Notes: generated by a model from the letters alone, not told the origin. 64,000 nt of DNA from CALGYY01 sp963678485 (GCA_963678485.1 OY782882.1:3844001-3908000), one strand, 5' to 3'; positions 46,632-55,955 are shown, counted from the first letter of the stretch. Program-made: numbers and translations.

Positions 46632-47459
46632 ATGAAAAAAATACTTTTTATTTTAATCCTCCTTATGTTTGGATGTCTTTTACAGAGCAAGGCACAAGGT
46701 GATTTATTGGTAACTCCACGACGTGTAGTGTTTGAAGGTAATAAGCAAAAAGAAGAACTTAGCCTCGTGAATATTGGAAAGGATACTGCTGTTTTTTCTA
46801 TTTCTTTTGTACAGCGCAGAATGAAGGAAGATGGAAGTTTCGAGAATATTACCACTCCGGATTCCGGACAAATGTTCGCCGATTCGTACCTGAGGGTTTT
46901 TCCTCGGAAAGTTGTACTTGCTCCGGGTGAGCCGCAACTCATCGCACTTCAATGCCGCAGAACCTCTGATATGGCTGCTGGAGAATATCGTTCGCATTTG
47001 TATTTCAGAGCTGAGAAAAATAATGCACCTCTCGGAATGGAAGGTGGATCGGGTGATACAGCACTGTTAAGTGTACAGCTGATTCCTGTTTTTGGAATTA
47101 GTATTCCTATCATTATCAGAGTCGGTGATGTCGCAGCCACCACTTCCTTAAGCGATATTGCCGTTGAAACAAAACAAGATACCTTATCTTATCTGAAGCT
47201 CGCTATCAATCGCACTGGCAATGCATCTGTTTATGGTGATCTGTTTGTGGATTTTATACCTACACAGGGTAAACCATATGAAATTGGCTGTGTAAAAGGA
47301 ATTGGAGTATACACCAATATTAACAAACGCACGCTTAGTTTACGATTGAAGAATATTCCGGGAAAGCCCATGAAGAACGGAAGCCTGCAAATTCGCTACA
47401 CCAGCAGCGATGATGCAAATCGTATCGTATACTCACAAGCCAGTTATCAGGTGAATTAA
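46632..47459 (+). CDS. PapD-like periplasmic fimbrial chaperone
   Basis: 275 aa from the ATG at 46632; an open frame extends 51 codons further upstream into the previous gene but the signal peptide starts here (MKKILFILILLMFGCLLQSKAQ). The first domain has the Ig-like pattern of PapD chaperones: LLVTPRRVVFEGNKQKEELSL, then YLRVFPRKVVLAPGEPQLIAL, which corresponds to the G1-like donor strand region. A second β domain follows. Chaperones of this fold hold pilin subunits by donor-strand complementation until they reach the usher. Its position between two DUF4402 subunits and upstream of the usher fits. Confidence 0.82.
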   Translation: MKKILFILILLMFGCLLQSKAQGDLLVTPRRVVFEGNKQKEELSLVNIGKDTAVFSISFVQRRMKEDGSFENITTPDSGQMFADSYLRVFPRKVVLAPGEPQLIALQCRRTSDMAAGEYRSHLYFRAEKNNAPLGMEGGSGDTALLSVQLIPVFGISIPIIIRVGDVAATTSLSDIAVETKQDTLSYLKLAINRTGNASVYGDLFVDFIPTQGKPYEIGCVKGIGVYTNINKRTLSLRLKNIPGKPMKNGSLQIRYTSSDDANRIVYSQASYQVN

Positions 47460-47478
47460 TTACCGAAAGTGGAATGCG

Positions 47479-48000
47479 ATGAAGATGACCGATAAAAAAA
47501 ATATTGTGTTTCTGAGCGGGCTAATGCTACTTTTTTTCAGTAATATCAGCCTTTCCTCATTTGCACAACCCTTGTTACCTCAGCGTTCAATTACTGTCAC
47601 AGCTACACAACCTATACATTTTGGCACCCTTTGTTTGACCGGTGGCGCAGGTGGAACCGTCACTGTTGGATACGATGGAAGCCGCAGTTGCACAGGAAGT
47701 ATAGCTCTGTTATCGATGTTCCCAACGGCACAGCCTGCAATTTTCGAAATTAAGCTTTGTGAAGGAAGAAATGTGAGTATTGATTTTACCCCATCGGTTG
47801 TCCTTACGGGGAGTAATGGAGGAACGATGATTCTTGATATCGGACCGACGGAACAAGGCGGCAATGGTGCTGTTTTCGCCACCGATAGTGATTGCAATTT
47901 TGTCACCCCTCTTCGCGTAGGAGGAACCTTACATGTACCGGGAACGGCTGTTCAGGGCACCTATACAGGTACATTCGAAATAACATTTAATCAGGAGTAA
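47479..48000 (+). CDS. DUF4402 fimbrial-subunit-like protein 2
   Basis: A 173-aa secreted protein with a signal peptide (about 1-30, ending SSFAQ). The DUF4402 domain reads IHFGTLCLTGGAGGTVTVGY near the start and ends VQGTYTGTFEITFNQE. Unlike subunit 1 it has four cysteines in the mature part, which suggests disulfides and perhaps a tip or adaptor role. It starts 19 bases after the chaperone stop and ends 2 bases before the usher start, so the three genes are tightly coupled. Confidence 0.8.
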   Translation: MKMTDKKNIVFLSGLMLLFFSNISLSSFAQPLLPQRSITVTATQPIHFGTLCLTGGAGGTVTVGYDGSRSCTGSIALLSMFPTAQPAIFEIKLCEGRNVSIDFTPSVVLTGSNGGTMILDIGPTEQGGNGAVFATDSDCNFVTPLRVGGTLHVPGTAVQGTYTGTFEITFNQE

Positions 48001-48002
48001 AA

Positions 48003-50903
48003 ATGCTGCAAGCCTTTCGCATATTGGAATTATATAGAATGACAGGGCTTGCCAGTCGTAAACTGCTATTGCTGCTTTTTATTTTTTTATTTGCTGCTTT
48101 ACCTACCCGACAGGCGTTTGCACAGGATGCTTTTTCAGAGACCAAAGTGGATCCACCAATGGAATATGATGAAATTCCCGTCCTTGTTATGGTTCAGGGA
48201 TATGAGAATTTTTATATGGATGTACTCTACACAACAAATAACAAGGTATATCTAAATGTTGAAGAATTATTCAAAACCTTGAATATTGCTTGCAGAACAG
48301 GGCAGCAGGGTGATAGTCTGAGTGGTTTTATCGATAATGAGAGTCGGACCTATGTAATCGATTTTAATAAAGATCTTATTTCTGTAGGAGATGCACGAAT
48401 TAATGTTGCTAATGCTTTGTTGAATGACATGGGAAGAATCTATCTTGAGTCCTCGGTATTTGAACAGGCCTTTGGGATTCAGCTGCAATTTAATTTCCGG
48501 TCGTTAAGTATCAATCTCAGCTCAAGCTTTGAATTGCCTGTGGTTAAACAGAAACGCCTTGAGAATATAAGAAAAAATGTAACAAAAATCAAGGGTGAAA
48601 TTGAAGCTGATACGGTCTTTCAGCGCGATTATCATGCATTTAAGTTTGGCGTTCTTGATTGGTCTGTTGCTTCAAGTCAGGTATGGCAAGTCCAAACATT
48701 AAACCACTTCAGAGTAGGACTGGGTGCGGAGTTACTGTATGGCGAAGCTGATCTGGCTGTAGATTATTACAATAGTTTGCCCTTTGATGAACGCAACGTG
48801 AAATTCCAATGGCGTTGGGTTGATAACGATAAGCATTTGATTCGTCAGGCAATGGTCGGTAATATTTCTGAGCAAAGCATTGCATTCCTCGGCTCACCTT
48901 TGCTTGGAGTAGTGGTCCGCAATGCACCAACGACCATCAGAAAAGCCAATGGATATTACACTATTCAGGGAGCTACAGAACCTAACTGGACAGTTGAATT
49001 GTATATGAATAATGTGCTGATCGATTATAAAAAAGCGGATGCTTCCGGGGCCTATGTGTTCAATGTTCCAATGTTATATGGTTTCAATACATTAAAACTA
49101 AAGTTTTTTGGTCCAATGGGAGAGGAGCGTTCTGAAGAACGAACCATGAATATGCCCTACACCGTAATGGCGGCGCGAAAACTGGAATATGGATTATGCG
49201 CCGGTGTGCTGCAGGACGGTACCTACAGCCGCTTTGGAAAAGGCGAGATAAATTATGGAGTGAATAATTTCTTTACCGTAGGTGGCGGTTTTGAATATCT
49301 ATCATCCATTCCAAAAGGAGCATTTATCCCTTACGCAAAAGCGACACTCCAGCCTTTTAGCAAATTAATCGTTATGGGAGAGTATGCATACGGAGTAAAG
49401 ACAAGAGTGCTGGCCGATTATTATTTTATCAAAAACGCACTGCTTCAAATCGATTATTCACGCTTTGTAAAGGGACAACAGGCAACCCGTTTTAATGCGC
49501 AGGAAGAACGCAAAGCAAAATTATCAGTACCATACAGAATTAAGAAACTTAGCGGATTTGCGAAATTGGAATATGCACAATTCGTTTATTCTGACTTCAG
49601 CTATTATCAGGCTAACCTTATGCTTTCGGCTTATCACGGTTCTTTTAGTGCAAATTCAACAACCCAAATGAACTGGGTAGATAAACGTTCGGCCTATGTT
49701 ACCACAGATATGGCATTGTCATATCACTTCCGTCACGGCTTTCATTTGCGGACTGCAGTTCAGTATAATATAAGCCAAGGACGATTCATGACCATTAAAA
49801 CCGAATTCGAAAAGAGTATTAAAAAGGCTTACTTGACGCTCGCCTATCAGCGTAATATCTTATATAACGATAATTATCTCAATGTGGGATTCAAAATGGA
49901 TTTGTCGTTTGCACGCGTTAACGCTGCTGTTTCATATAGTCAGCGAACAGTAACAACGTCCGAAACAGCGCAGGGAAGTCTGGCATTTGGTGGTGGTAAC
50001 GGTAAAGTGCATGCGAGCAATAACTCATCTATAGCCAAAGGTGGCATCGTTCTATATCCCTTCCTCGATATTAATCAGAATGGAGTATTCGATCCGGGTG
50101 AACGCAGAATAAGTGTGGAGCAGCTGCGTGTACAAGGCGGTACATCAACTTATGTTAAAAAGGATTCAAGTCTGATGATTGCTGACTTAAATGCCTTTTG
50201 CTATTACCTGATTGAGTTTAGCAATAATCAACTCGATAATATTGCATGGCGTTTTGCGAAAAAAAGCTATAAAGTCCTTGTGGATCCAAACCAGTTTAAA
50301 CGTATTGATGTCCCGGTAATCGTAATTGGTGAAGCCAATGGAACTGTGCTGATGCAGCAACAAAACGAACAAAAGGGTGTCGAGCGAATGATTATTAGAA
50401 TCTATTCAAAAAGTACATCAAAACAAGTAGCAGAAATATTATCTGAGCCTGATGGATATTTTACATACTTTGGGTTAGCTGCTGGAAATTATGTGGCGAA
50501 AATGGATTCACTTCAATTGGTAAAACTTGGATTTGCTGCGGATGCCATGGAAAGAGAATTTACAATACTTCCTTTGCATGAAGGCGATATAGCCACTTCA
50601 CTTGATTTTGTTGTTACAAAAATTTATGCGCCAATAAAGGGCGAGACGAAAAAAATCATTGAAAAGGAAGCCCACATGATTTATACAGTACAAATTGCAG
50701 CAGCCAGATCGTATGTGGCTTCTGAATTCTATAAAAAGAAATATAAGCTTACAGCCGAAGTTTTGTACTTCCAAAAAGACGGGTGGTACAAGTATGTCAC
50801 CGGTATTTACCCTACCGAAAAGGAAGCACAAGCAGCATTGGTAAAATTGGGAGTTAAAGGTTTTGTGACTACTGTCGACCGTGCCATCTTAATGAAAGAT
50901 TAA
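48003..50903 (+). CDS. Usher-like outer-membrane protein with C-terminal SPOR domain
   Basis: 966 aa (an alternative ATG lies at 48039, closer to the signal peptide). After a signal peptide (about 13-41) comes an N-terminal periplasmic domain (about 55-200), then a usher-like part with VVRNAPTTIRKANGYYTIQG, TEPNWTVELYMNNVLIDYK and a long β-barrel (about 330-680). A carboxypeptidase-regulatory-like segment follows (about 680-880). The last 75 residues form a SPOR domain (YTVQIAAARSY to TVDRAIL). Ushers secrete and assemble pilin-chaperone complexes; a SPOR domain normally binds denuded septal peptidoglycan. The combination could place the assembly machine at division sites. It completes the operon. 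Confidence 0.8.
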   Translation: MLQAFRILELYRMTGLASRKLLLLLFIFLFAALPTRQAFAQDAFSETKVDPPMEYDEIPVLVMVQGYENFYMDVLYTTNNKVYLNVEELFKTLNIACRTGQQGDSLSGFIDNESRTYVIDFNKDLISVGDARINVANALLNDMGRIYLESSVFEQAFGIQLQFNFRSLSINLSSSFELPVVKQKRLENIRKNVTKIKGEIEADTVFQRDYHAFKFGVLDWSVASSQVWQVQTLNHFRVGLGAELLYGEADLAVDYYNSLPFDERNVKFQWRWVDNDKHLIRQAMVGNISEQSIAFLGSPLLGVVVRNAPTTIRKANGYYTIQGATEPNWTVELYMNNVLIDYKKADASGAYVFNVPMLYGFNTLKLKFFGPMGEERSEERTMNMPYTVMAARKLEYGLCAGVLQDGTYSRFGKGEINYGVNNFFTVGGGFEYLSSIPKGAFIPYAKATLQPFSKLIVMGEYAYGVKTRVLADYYFIKNALLQIDYSRFVKGQQATRFNAQEERKAKLSVPYRIKKLSGFAKLEYAQFVYSDFSYYQANLMLSAYHGSFSANSTTQMNWVDKRSAYVTTDMALSYHFRHGFHLRTAVQYNISQGRFMTIKTEFEKSIKKAYLTLAYQRNILYNDNYLNVGFKMDLSFARVNAAVSYSQRTVTTSETAQGSLAFGGGNGKVHASNNSSIAKGGIVLYPFLDINQNGVFDPGERRISVEQLRVQGGTSTYVKKDSSLMIADLNAFCYYLIEFSNNQLDNIAWRFAKKSYKVLVDPNQFKRIDVPVIVIGEANGTVLMQQQNEQKGVERMIIRIYSKSTSKQVAEILSEPDGYFTYFGLAAGNYVAKMDSLQLVKLGFAADAMEREFTILPLHEGDIATSLDFVVTKIYAPIKGETKKIIEKEAHMIYTVQIAAARSYVASEFYKKKYKLTAEVLYFQKDGWYKYVTGIYPTEKEAQAALVKLGVKGFVTTVDRAILMKD

Positions 50904-50938
50904 TCGTGGTATGGAGTCGAAAATTTTCTTTAATCTTT

Positions 50939-50968
50939 AAAACGAAGACTCATTCTTCGATTTCGAAG
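50939..50968. promoter_or_regulatory. Candidate activator site upstream of promoter 2
   Basis: AAAACGAAGACT at 50939-50950 and CTTCGATTTCGAAG at 50955-50968, the latter a perfect 6-2-6 dyad. The second word matches CTTCGTTTTCGAAG at 39531-39544 except for one base, and the first is the inverse of sequence at the same site. The distance from the end of the dyad to the GG of the -24/-12-like site is 68 bases in both places. Confidence 0.5.
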
Positions 50969-51035
50969 AAAAAATCACAATTGATTGTAGTTGAAAATCT
51001 TGTAAGCTATTGAAAAATAGTCTTATATGCCTGTT

Positions 51036-51049
51036 GGTATAGTCGTTGC
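51036..51049 (+). promoter_or_regulatory. Candidate sigma-54 (-24/-12) promoter 2
   Basis: TTGGTATAGTCGTTGCC with GG at 51036-51037 and GC at 51048-51049, the exact -24/-12 pitch. The flank ATATGCCTGT is nearly the same as at promoter 1. The adhesin gene starts 68 bases after the GC, leaving a leader of about 55 bases. Confidence 0.6.
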
Positions 51050-51116
51050 CAATATCAATTAGCATTAACAAAATACGTCTGGTCAACTAAAGAAATCACT
51101 ACTAATACCTGCTGTT

Positions 51117-54100
51117 ATGAAAAACTCTTACTCCCTGCCAATCGGAAAAAACACATTAAGTCTTGTTGTTCTGTTCATTGTTCTTGTTGGATTTAGCATG
51201 AATACAATTGGACAAACTCTGATTCCCTTTTCGGGAAATAATTCAGTTCCTTGCGGAACCAATACCACACTTTGCACGCATGCTGGTTGCGGCGTTACCT
51301 ATAGTAACTCTGCAAGCGGCTATACAGTGCTAATTGCAGCAGGCACAGCAACAGTGAATATCTCTGGAAGCTATGCTACAGAGACCAATTACGATTATGT
51401 TCGTATTTATTCAGGAGTAGGTACATCAGGTACACTCCTCGCAAGTTACAGTGGGAGCGGAAGCATCAATTATACTGGTGCTGCCGGGCAAACTCTTACA
51501 GTGCAGTTCACTTCGGATGGGAGTGTAACCAGTTCTGGTTTGAACGCAAATGTTACCTATGGCGGAAGCTGCTCTGCAGGTGGTGCATGTAATCATACGC
51601 TCGAACTGAGCGACACCTACGGAGATGGCTGGAATGGAGGATCGGTAAATTTGTATGTGGGGGGCACGTTAATCGGGAATTATACATTGGCCTCAGGCTA
51701 CGGGCCCAATGTGATTAATTTTTCAGCAATTAGCGGCCAGGCAATTCAAGTGACCTATACCTCCGGCAGCTGGGCTTACGAGAATTATTTCTCGGTTAAG
51801 AATGGCTCCGGAGCTGCACTGGTTTCTAATTGGTATCCTTCATCCAGCGGTACCTGGAATGGTACAGCTAGTTGCTCAGTAACACCTCCGGCAAATGACG
51901 CTTGTGCGAATGCCATTGCTATCGGCAGTTCGTTACCCTATACCAGTGCTATTATCTCAAATGCGAATGCCACAAACGACAGTCCGGTTTCTGCCTGCGA
52001 TGGTCCTTATAAGAATGTATGGTGGACTGTAACTGGTATTTGCGGAACCATGACCGCCAATACGTGTACTGGTAATACGAATTTTGACAGTGAGATAGCC
52101 GTTTTTACTGGTAGTTGCGGAAATATGACAGCGGTTGCCTGTAATGACGATGGTTGTGGAGTGCAGTCAACAGTGACATGGAATTCAACTTCAGGAACTG
52201 TATATTATATTTCTGTTGGAAGCTATTCTAGCAGCAGTGCAACTGGCAATCTTCAACTTAATGTTACAGCCACAGCAAATACCTTATCAACTCAACCAAC
52301 TTCCATCAGCGGAACATCAACAGTTTGTGGAGGCATTTCAACCACACTCACTGCTGTTGGCGGAACTGATGGCACAGGAGCAAGCTATGAATGGTTCTCC
52401 GGCTCTTGCGGAGGCACAGCTGCAGGTACAGGTGTTAGCATTACTGTTGCGCCAACTGCAACAACAACCTATTTCGTCCGCAGGACAGGTACTTGCAATA
52501 CAACTCCATGTGCTTCACAAACAGTGACCGTTAATGCACCATCAGCATCAACACCGACTGCCCTTAGTTCGGGAGATTATGTATGGTCAGGTAATGTGAA
52601 CAGCGATTGGTCAAATGCATCGAATTGGTTAGTGTTTAATGGGAATACATACACAGTGGCTGCTGCAGTGCCTTCAAGTACCACCAATGTATACATCAGA
52701 GGATATGCAAGTTGTGCCACCAATGCAGCTACTACTACTGCCAGCAGCAGTGTGAGTTGCAATAGCCTCACTATCGAAAGTGGGAAGAGCTTGATTATGG
52801 GCAGTAGCGCAACAATTAATGTATACGGAAATTGGATTGATAATGGGGCATTTACCCCGAACACAGCTACTGTTGCTTTCGTTGGATCTCAGGCACAATC
52901 AGTAAAATCAGGTGGTAGCAGTTTCTACAACGTGATCGTGAATAATACAACAACAGGCAATTCAGATATAAACATCACCGATCCAATGGTGATCAACAAT
53001 ATTGCAACATTTACGGATGGAATTATGTATTTCTCCGGTACAGGCTCACTCTCTTTTACCAATGGCGCGGTCTGTCCGAATGGGGGTTCTGCAAGCTGCT
53101 TTGTCAATACTGTAGGAACAAACTATGTTAGTAAAACTGGAACTAACGCATTTATTTTTCCCGTTGGTGAAATCTCTTCAACAGGATTACCCATTTGGGC
53201 GCCGATCGCCATCGCCGCTCCTGCACTGAGTTCTACCATCACTGCAAATTATAATTTTTCAACATCACCAAACAATTGGGATCCATCGTTAATGTGCGAT
53301 CTCAATGTAATCGATCACACCAGCGGAGTTGAACATTGGTTGCTTACAACCACGGCCTCTTCACCTGCAGTGACCCTGTACTGGAAAAATGGAAGCCGCA
53401 GTGGAATTACCTCACCTTCAGATTTAAATGTCGCCCATTGGGAGAGTTGCAATGGAATCAACAAATGGGTAAGCAAAGGCGGCACAGTAACAGGTAATGC
53501 AAGTAGCGGATCAATCACCAGTACCGTAGCCTTTAATAGCTACAGCCCGGTGACCTTTGGAACAAAAGTCGGAACCAATCCTTTGCCGGTATCTTTACTC
53601 AACTTTTCCGTTAGCTGCGGAAGTGATGGAGTAGATGCATTCTGGTCTACCGCCAGCGAAACGAACAACGATTTCTTTACACTGGAGAAAAGTTCCGACA
53701 TGAAAGAATGGGATATTGTTCAGGTAGTACCCGGAGCTGGGAACAGCAATACCATTCTTGATTATTCAACAACAGATAAATTTACAAATGCAGGAACAAT
53801 GTACTATCGTCTGAAACAAACCGATTTTGATGGACAGTTCACATATTCGAAAATCGTTACCTCCGATTGCCAAGAAAATGCTGCACAAACAGTTTCTGTT
53901 TATCCTAACCCGGCTCAGGAATATGTAAATATTGAAATCAGTGTTCCCTCCGAAGAACAAATTACTGTTAATGTTTACAATACACTTGGAAGGCTTGTTA
54001 TTTCAAAGGAAATGGATGCACAAAATACCGCTGTATACCGCATCGACCTCGACGGCTTATCAGCTGGAACCTATAAATATACCGTTGTTACTTCGAATGA

Positions 54101-54143
54101 GACTTTCAATGGTCAGTTCGTCAAAGTGAACTCTGGCAGGTAA
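51117..54143 (+). CDS. T9SS-secreted CUB/Ig-domain adhesin (1008 aa)
   Basis: A signal peptide (about 1-33) precedes a CUB-like domain (about 40-150, with YDYVRIYSGVGTSGTLLASY). A second β-sandwich (155-255) and a PPC-like domain (about 260-385) follow. The Ig-like domain (about 390-475) is strikingly similar to one in the 1930-aa protein. A right-handed β-rich region and a type A T9SS sorting domain (VSVYPNPAQEYVNIEI to the end) close the protein. It is exported by the T9SS and anchored at the cell surface. It has its own -24/-12-like promoter and a terminator, so it is monocistronic. Confidence 0.87.
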   Translation: MKNSYSLPIGKNTLSLVVLFIVLVGFSMNTIGQTLIPFSGNNSVPCGTNTTLCTHAGCGVTYSNSASGYTVLIAAGTATVNISGSYATETNYDYVRIYSGVGTSGTLLASYSGSGSINYTGAAGQTLTVQFTSDGSVTSSGLNANVTYGGSCSAGGACNHTLELSDTYGDGWNGGSVNLYVGGTLIGNYTLASGYGPNVINFSAISGQAIQVTYTSGSWAYENYFSVKNGSGAALVSNWYPSSSGTWNGTASCSVTPPANDACANAIAIGSSLPYTSAIISNANATNDSPVSACDGPYKNVWWTVTGICGTMTANTCTGNTNFDSEIAVFTGSCGNMTAVACNDDGCGVQSTVTWNSTSGTVYYISVGSYSSSSATGNLQLNVTATANTLSTQPTSISGTSTVCGGISTTLTAVGGTDGTGASYEWFSGSCGGTAAGTGVSITVAPTATTTYFVRRTGTCNTTPCASQTVTVNAPSASTPTALSSGDYVWSGNVNSDWSNASNWLVFNGNTYTVAAAVPSSTTNVYIRGYASCATNAATTTASSSVSCNSLTIESGKSLIMGSSATINVYGNWIDNGAFTPNTATVAFVGSQAQSVKSGGSSFYNVIVNNTTTGNSDINITDPMVINNIATFTDGIMYFSGTGSLSFTNGAVCPNGGSASCFVNTVGTNYVSKTGTNAFIFPVGEISSTGLPIWAPIAIAAPALSSTITANYNFSTSPNNWDPSLMCDLNVIDHTSGVEHWLLTTTASSPAVTLYWKNGSRSGITSPSDLNVAHWESCNGINKWVSKGGTVTGNASSGSITSTVAFNSYSPVTFGTKVGTNPLPVSLLNFSVSCGSDGVDAFWSTASETNNDFFTLEKSSDMKEWDIVQVVPGAGNSNTILDYSTTDKFTNAGTMYYRLKQTDFDGQFTYSKIVTSDCQENAAQTVSVYPNPAQEYVNIEISVPSEEQITVNVYNTLGRLVISKEMDAQNTAVYRIDLDGLSAGTYKYTVVTSNETFNGQFVKVNSGR

Positions 54144-54163
54144 GCACTTGATCAACAACGGAA

Positions 54164-54196
54164 GGGAGGATATGAAAATATTCTCCCTTTTTTTTT
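54164..54196 (+). terminator. Rho-independent terminator after the CUB/Ig adhesin
   Basis: GGGAGGATAT (54164-54173) pairs with ATATTCTCCC (54178-54187), with one wobble pair and loop GAAA, followed by nine T. Confidence 0.9.
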
Positions 54197-54206
54197 GTGA
54201 TGGTCG

Positions 54207-54214
54207 TATCTTTG
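54207..54214 (+). promoter_or_regulatory. -7 promoter box TATCTTTG
   Basis: Matches TAnnTTTG, 29 bases before the ATG of the DUF1003 gene. The expected -33 position lies inside the T tract of the preceding terminator. Confidence 0.6.
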
Positions 54215-54243
54215 AAACTATTTTATTATAAAAAACAACGGCC

Positions 54244-54951
54244 ATGTCAGCAAAAACGTTTCGCAGCGACCTTTCCGGAAAGGAATTTCCATTAGCAGAA
54301 AGAATATATGCCAACACTCTTAGGCATTCGCTACTTGCAAATATTCAAAAGGATTACCCTGAATTTACCCATGAGCAATGCCTGTCAATTGACGAGCTGA
54401 ATTCATTTCGTGAAACCTATATTTCCAATTTATTACAACAGGAAGTAGGGGAGATAACAGAACTTGAAAAGACAGTGCTATCCTCAATGACGGATAATAC
54501 AACTTTAGCTGATAAAGTTGATGTTGATAAACAGACTGCAACTTACGGACAGCGGGTTGCAGATAGAGTTGCTTCCTTTGGCGGCAGTTGGACGTTCATC
54601 ATTTCTTTTGGAATATTCATCCTGATCTGGATATCGTTAAATGCTTTTTGGCTGGTAAATAAAGGTTTTGATCCTTATCCCTTTATTTTATTGAATCTAA
54701 TATTGTCGTGTCTTGCTGCATTACAGGCGCCAGTGATTATGATGAGCCAGAATCGCCAGGAAGAAAAGGACAGAGAAAGAGGTAAAAAGGATTATATGAT
54801 TAATTTGAAATCAGAATTGGAGATACGTACACTTCACGAAAAAATGGATCACCTCGTTATGCATCAGCAACAGGAATTGCTGGAGATACAGAAAGTGCAG
54901 ATCGAAATGATGAATGATATTCTTCGTCAGGTCGAAAAAAACAAAGCCTAA
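54244..54951 (+). CDS. DUF1003 family membrane protein
   Basis: A 235-aa protein. Residues 1-95 are soluble; the DUF1003 core (about 95-180) has two hydrophobic segments with GQRVADRVASFGGSWTFI and DPYPFILLNLILSCLAALQAPVIMMSQNRQ, a very typical signature. A cytoplasmic coiled coil (about 185-235, with LHEKMDHLVMHQQQ) ends the protein. The function of the family is unknown. It has its own promoter. Confidence 0.9.
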   Translation: MSAKTFRSDLSGKEFPLAERIYANTLRHSLLANIQKDYPEFTHEQCLSIDELNSFRETYISNLLQQEVGEITELEKTVLSSMTDNTTLADKVDVDKQTATYGQRVADRVASFGGSWTFIISFGIFILIWISLNAFWLVNKGFDPYPFILLNLILSCLAALQAPVIMMSQNRQEEKDRERGKKDYMINLKSELEIRTLHEKMDHLVMHQQQELLEIQKVQIEMMNDILRQVEKNKA

Positions 54952-54999
54952 AACGAATCGTCTTGCAATTCCAGACCATCGTCGCTTACAACGTTTTAT

Positions 55000-55007
55000 T
55001 ATCTTTG
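55000..55007 (+). promoter_or_regulatory. -7 promoter box TATCTTTG
   Basis: Matches TAnnTTTG and lies 75 bases upstream of the next membrane-protein gene. No clear -33 element was seen. Confidence 0.55.
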
Positions 55008-55082
55008 CCACCCCTTAATTGTTTGGATACAATTTTTAAGGGTGCGCTCTGATTCCATTATAAAAAATATTGATTTACATCT

Positions 55083-55907
55083 ATGAAGACACAAGAGAAA
55101 TTGCAGCGTTCCAAAAAGCGTATCTGGCAGAAATGGTCGGTAGCGGTCAGAATCTTACCCTTAGTGATAATCATTGGTTTACTAAAATTCCTTGCTCACT
55201 ATTATGATTTTGAAATCATGGAGCTCAATGCACTATTTACAAGCCTTGTCGCAGGTGCAATATTCCTCATTGGATTTCTTTTGACCGGTGTATTATCGGA
55301 TTTCAAGGAAAGTGAAAAGCTTCCCAGCGAACTTGCCGCATCAATAAAAACCTTATACGACGATACCTATACCATTGCAAAAAGCAAAAAAACAGATACT
55401 GCTAAACACTTCATTTTATTTCAGGAACAATTCCTTTCTTCGATAATGGCATGGCTTTATAAAAAGGAAAAGACACAATCGATTCTTACTAAAATAAGCC
55501 AAATGAATGATTTCTTTGCTGAGTTCGATAATGAAGGTGTTCAAGCGAACTATGTCATTAAAATGAAAAACGAACAAAATAGTATCCGCAAAATGATTCT
55601 GCGCATGCATACCATTCGTGATACAGAATTTATTGGCTCTGCATACGCCATCGTTGAAGTAATGGGCTTTTTGATTGCTATTGGTTTGGTTATAATTAAA
55701 ATTGAACCGTTTTATGCAGCGCTGTTTTTTACATTGCTTGTTACGTTTTTGATTTTGTATATGTTGTTTCTTATTCACGATCTTGATAATCCTTTTGATT
55801 ATTCTACAAAGGGTGAAACAGGAACCGAAGTTTCCATTCGCCCCTTGCATGATTTGGAGGACGAAATGGAGGAGTTAGTGAGAAATTCAGATCATATCAC
55901 TCCATAG
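55083..55907 (+). CDS. Membrane protein resembling bestrophin-like/DUF4239 proteins
   Basis: A 274-aa protein with two hydrophobic segments near the N-terminus (about 23-41 and 55-77), a central soluble helical part (about 80-185) and two more segments (about 190-212 and 215-238). It ends with a short soluble tail that begins LDNPFDYSTKGE. The four-segment layout with a central helical domain and the LDNPFDY phrase resembles DUF4239 (bestrophin-like) proteins. The assignment is by recollection and only moderate. Neighbours give no hint of its role. Confidence 0.6.
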   Translation: MKTQEKLQRSKKRIWQKWSVAVRILPLVIIIGLLKFLAHYYDFEIMELNALFTSLVAGAIFLIGFLLTGVLSDFKESEKLPSELAASIKTLYDDTYTIAKSKKTDTAKHFILFQEQFLSSIMAWLYKKEKTQSILTKISQMNDFFAEFDNEGVQANYVIKMKNEQNSIRKMILRMHTIRDTEFIGSAYAIVEVMGFLIAIGLVIIKIEPFYAALFFTLLVTFLILYMLFLIHDLDNPFDYSTKGETGTEVSIRPLHDLEDEMEELVRNSDHITP

Positions 55908-55955
55908 AGATTGATAAATTTTAGATATTTTTACAGATTCAAAACACCCTGACCC

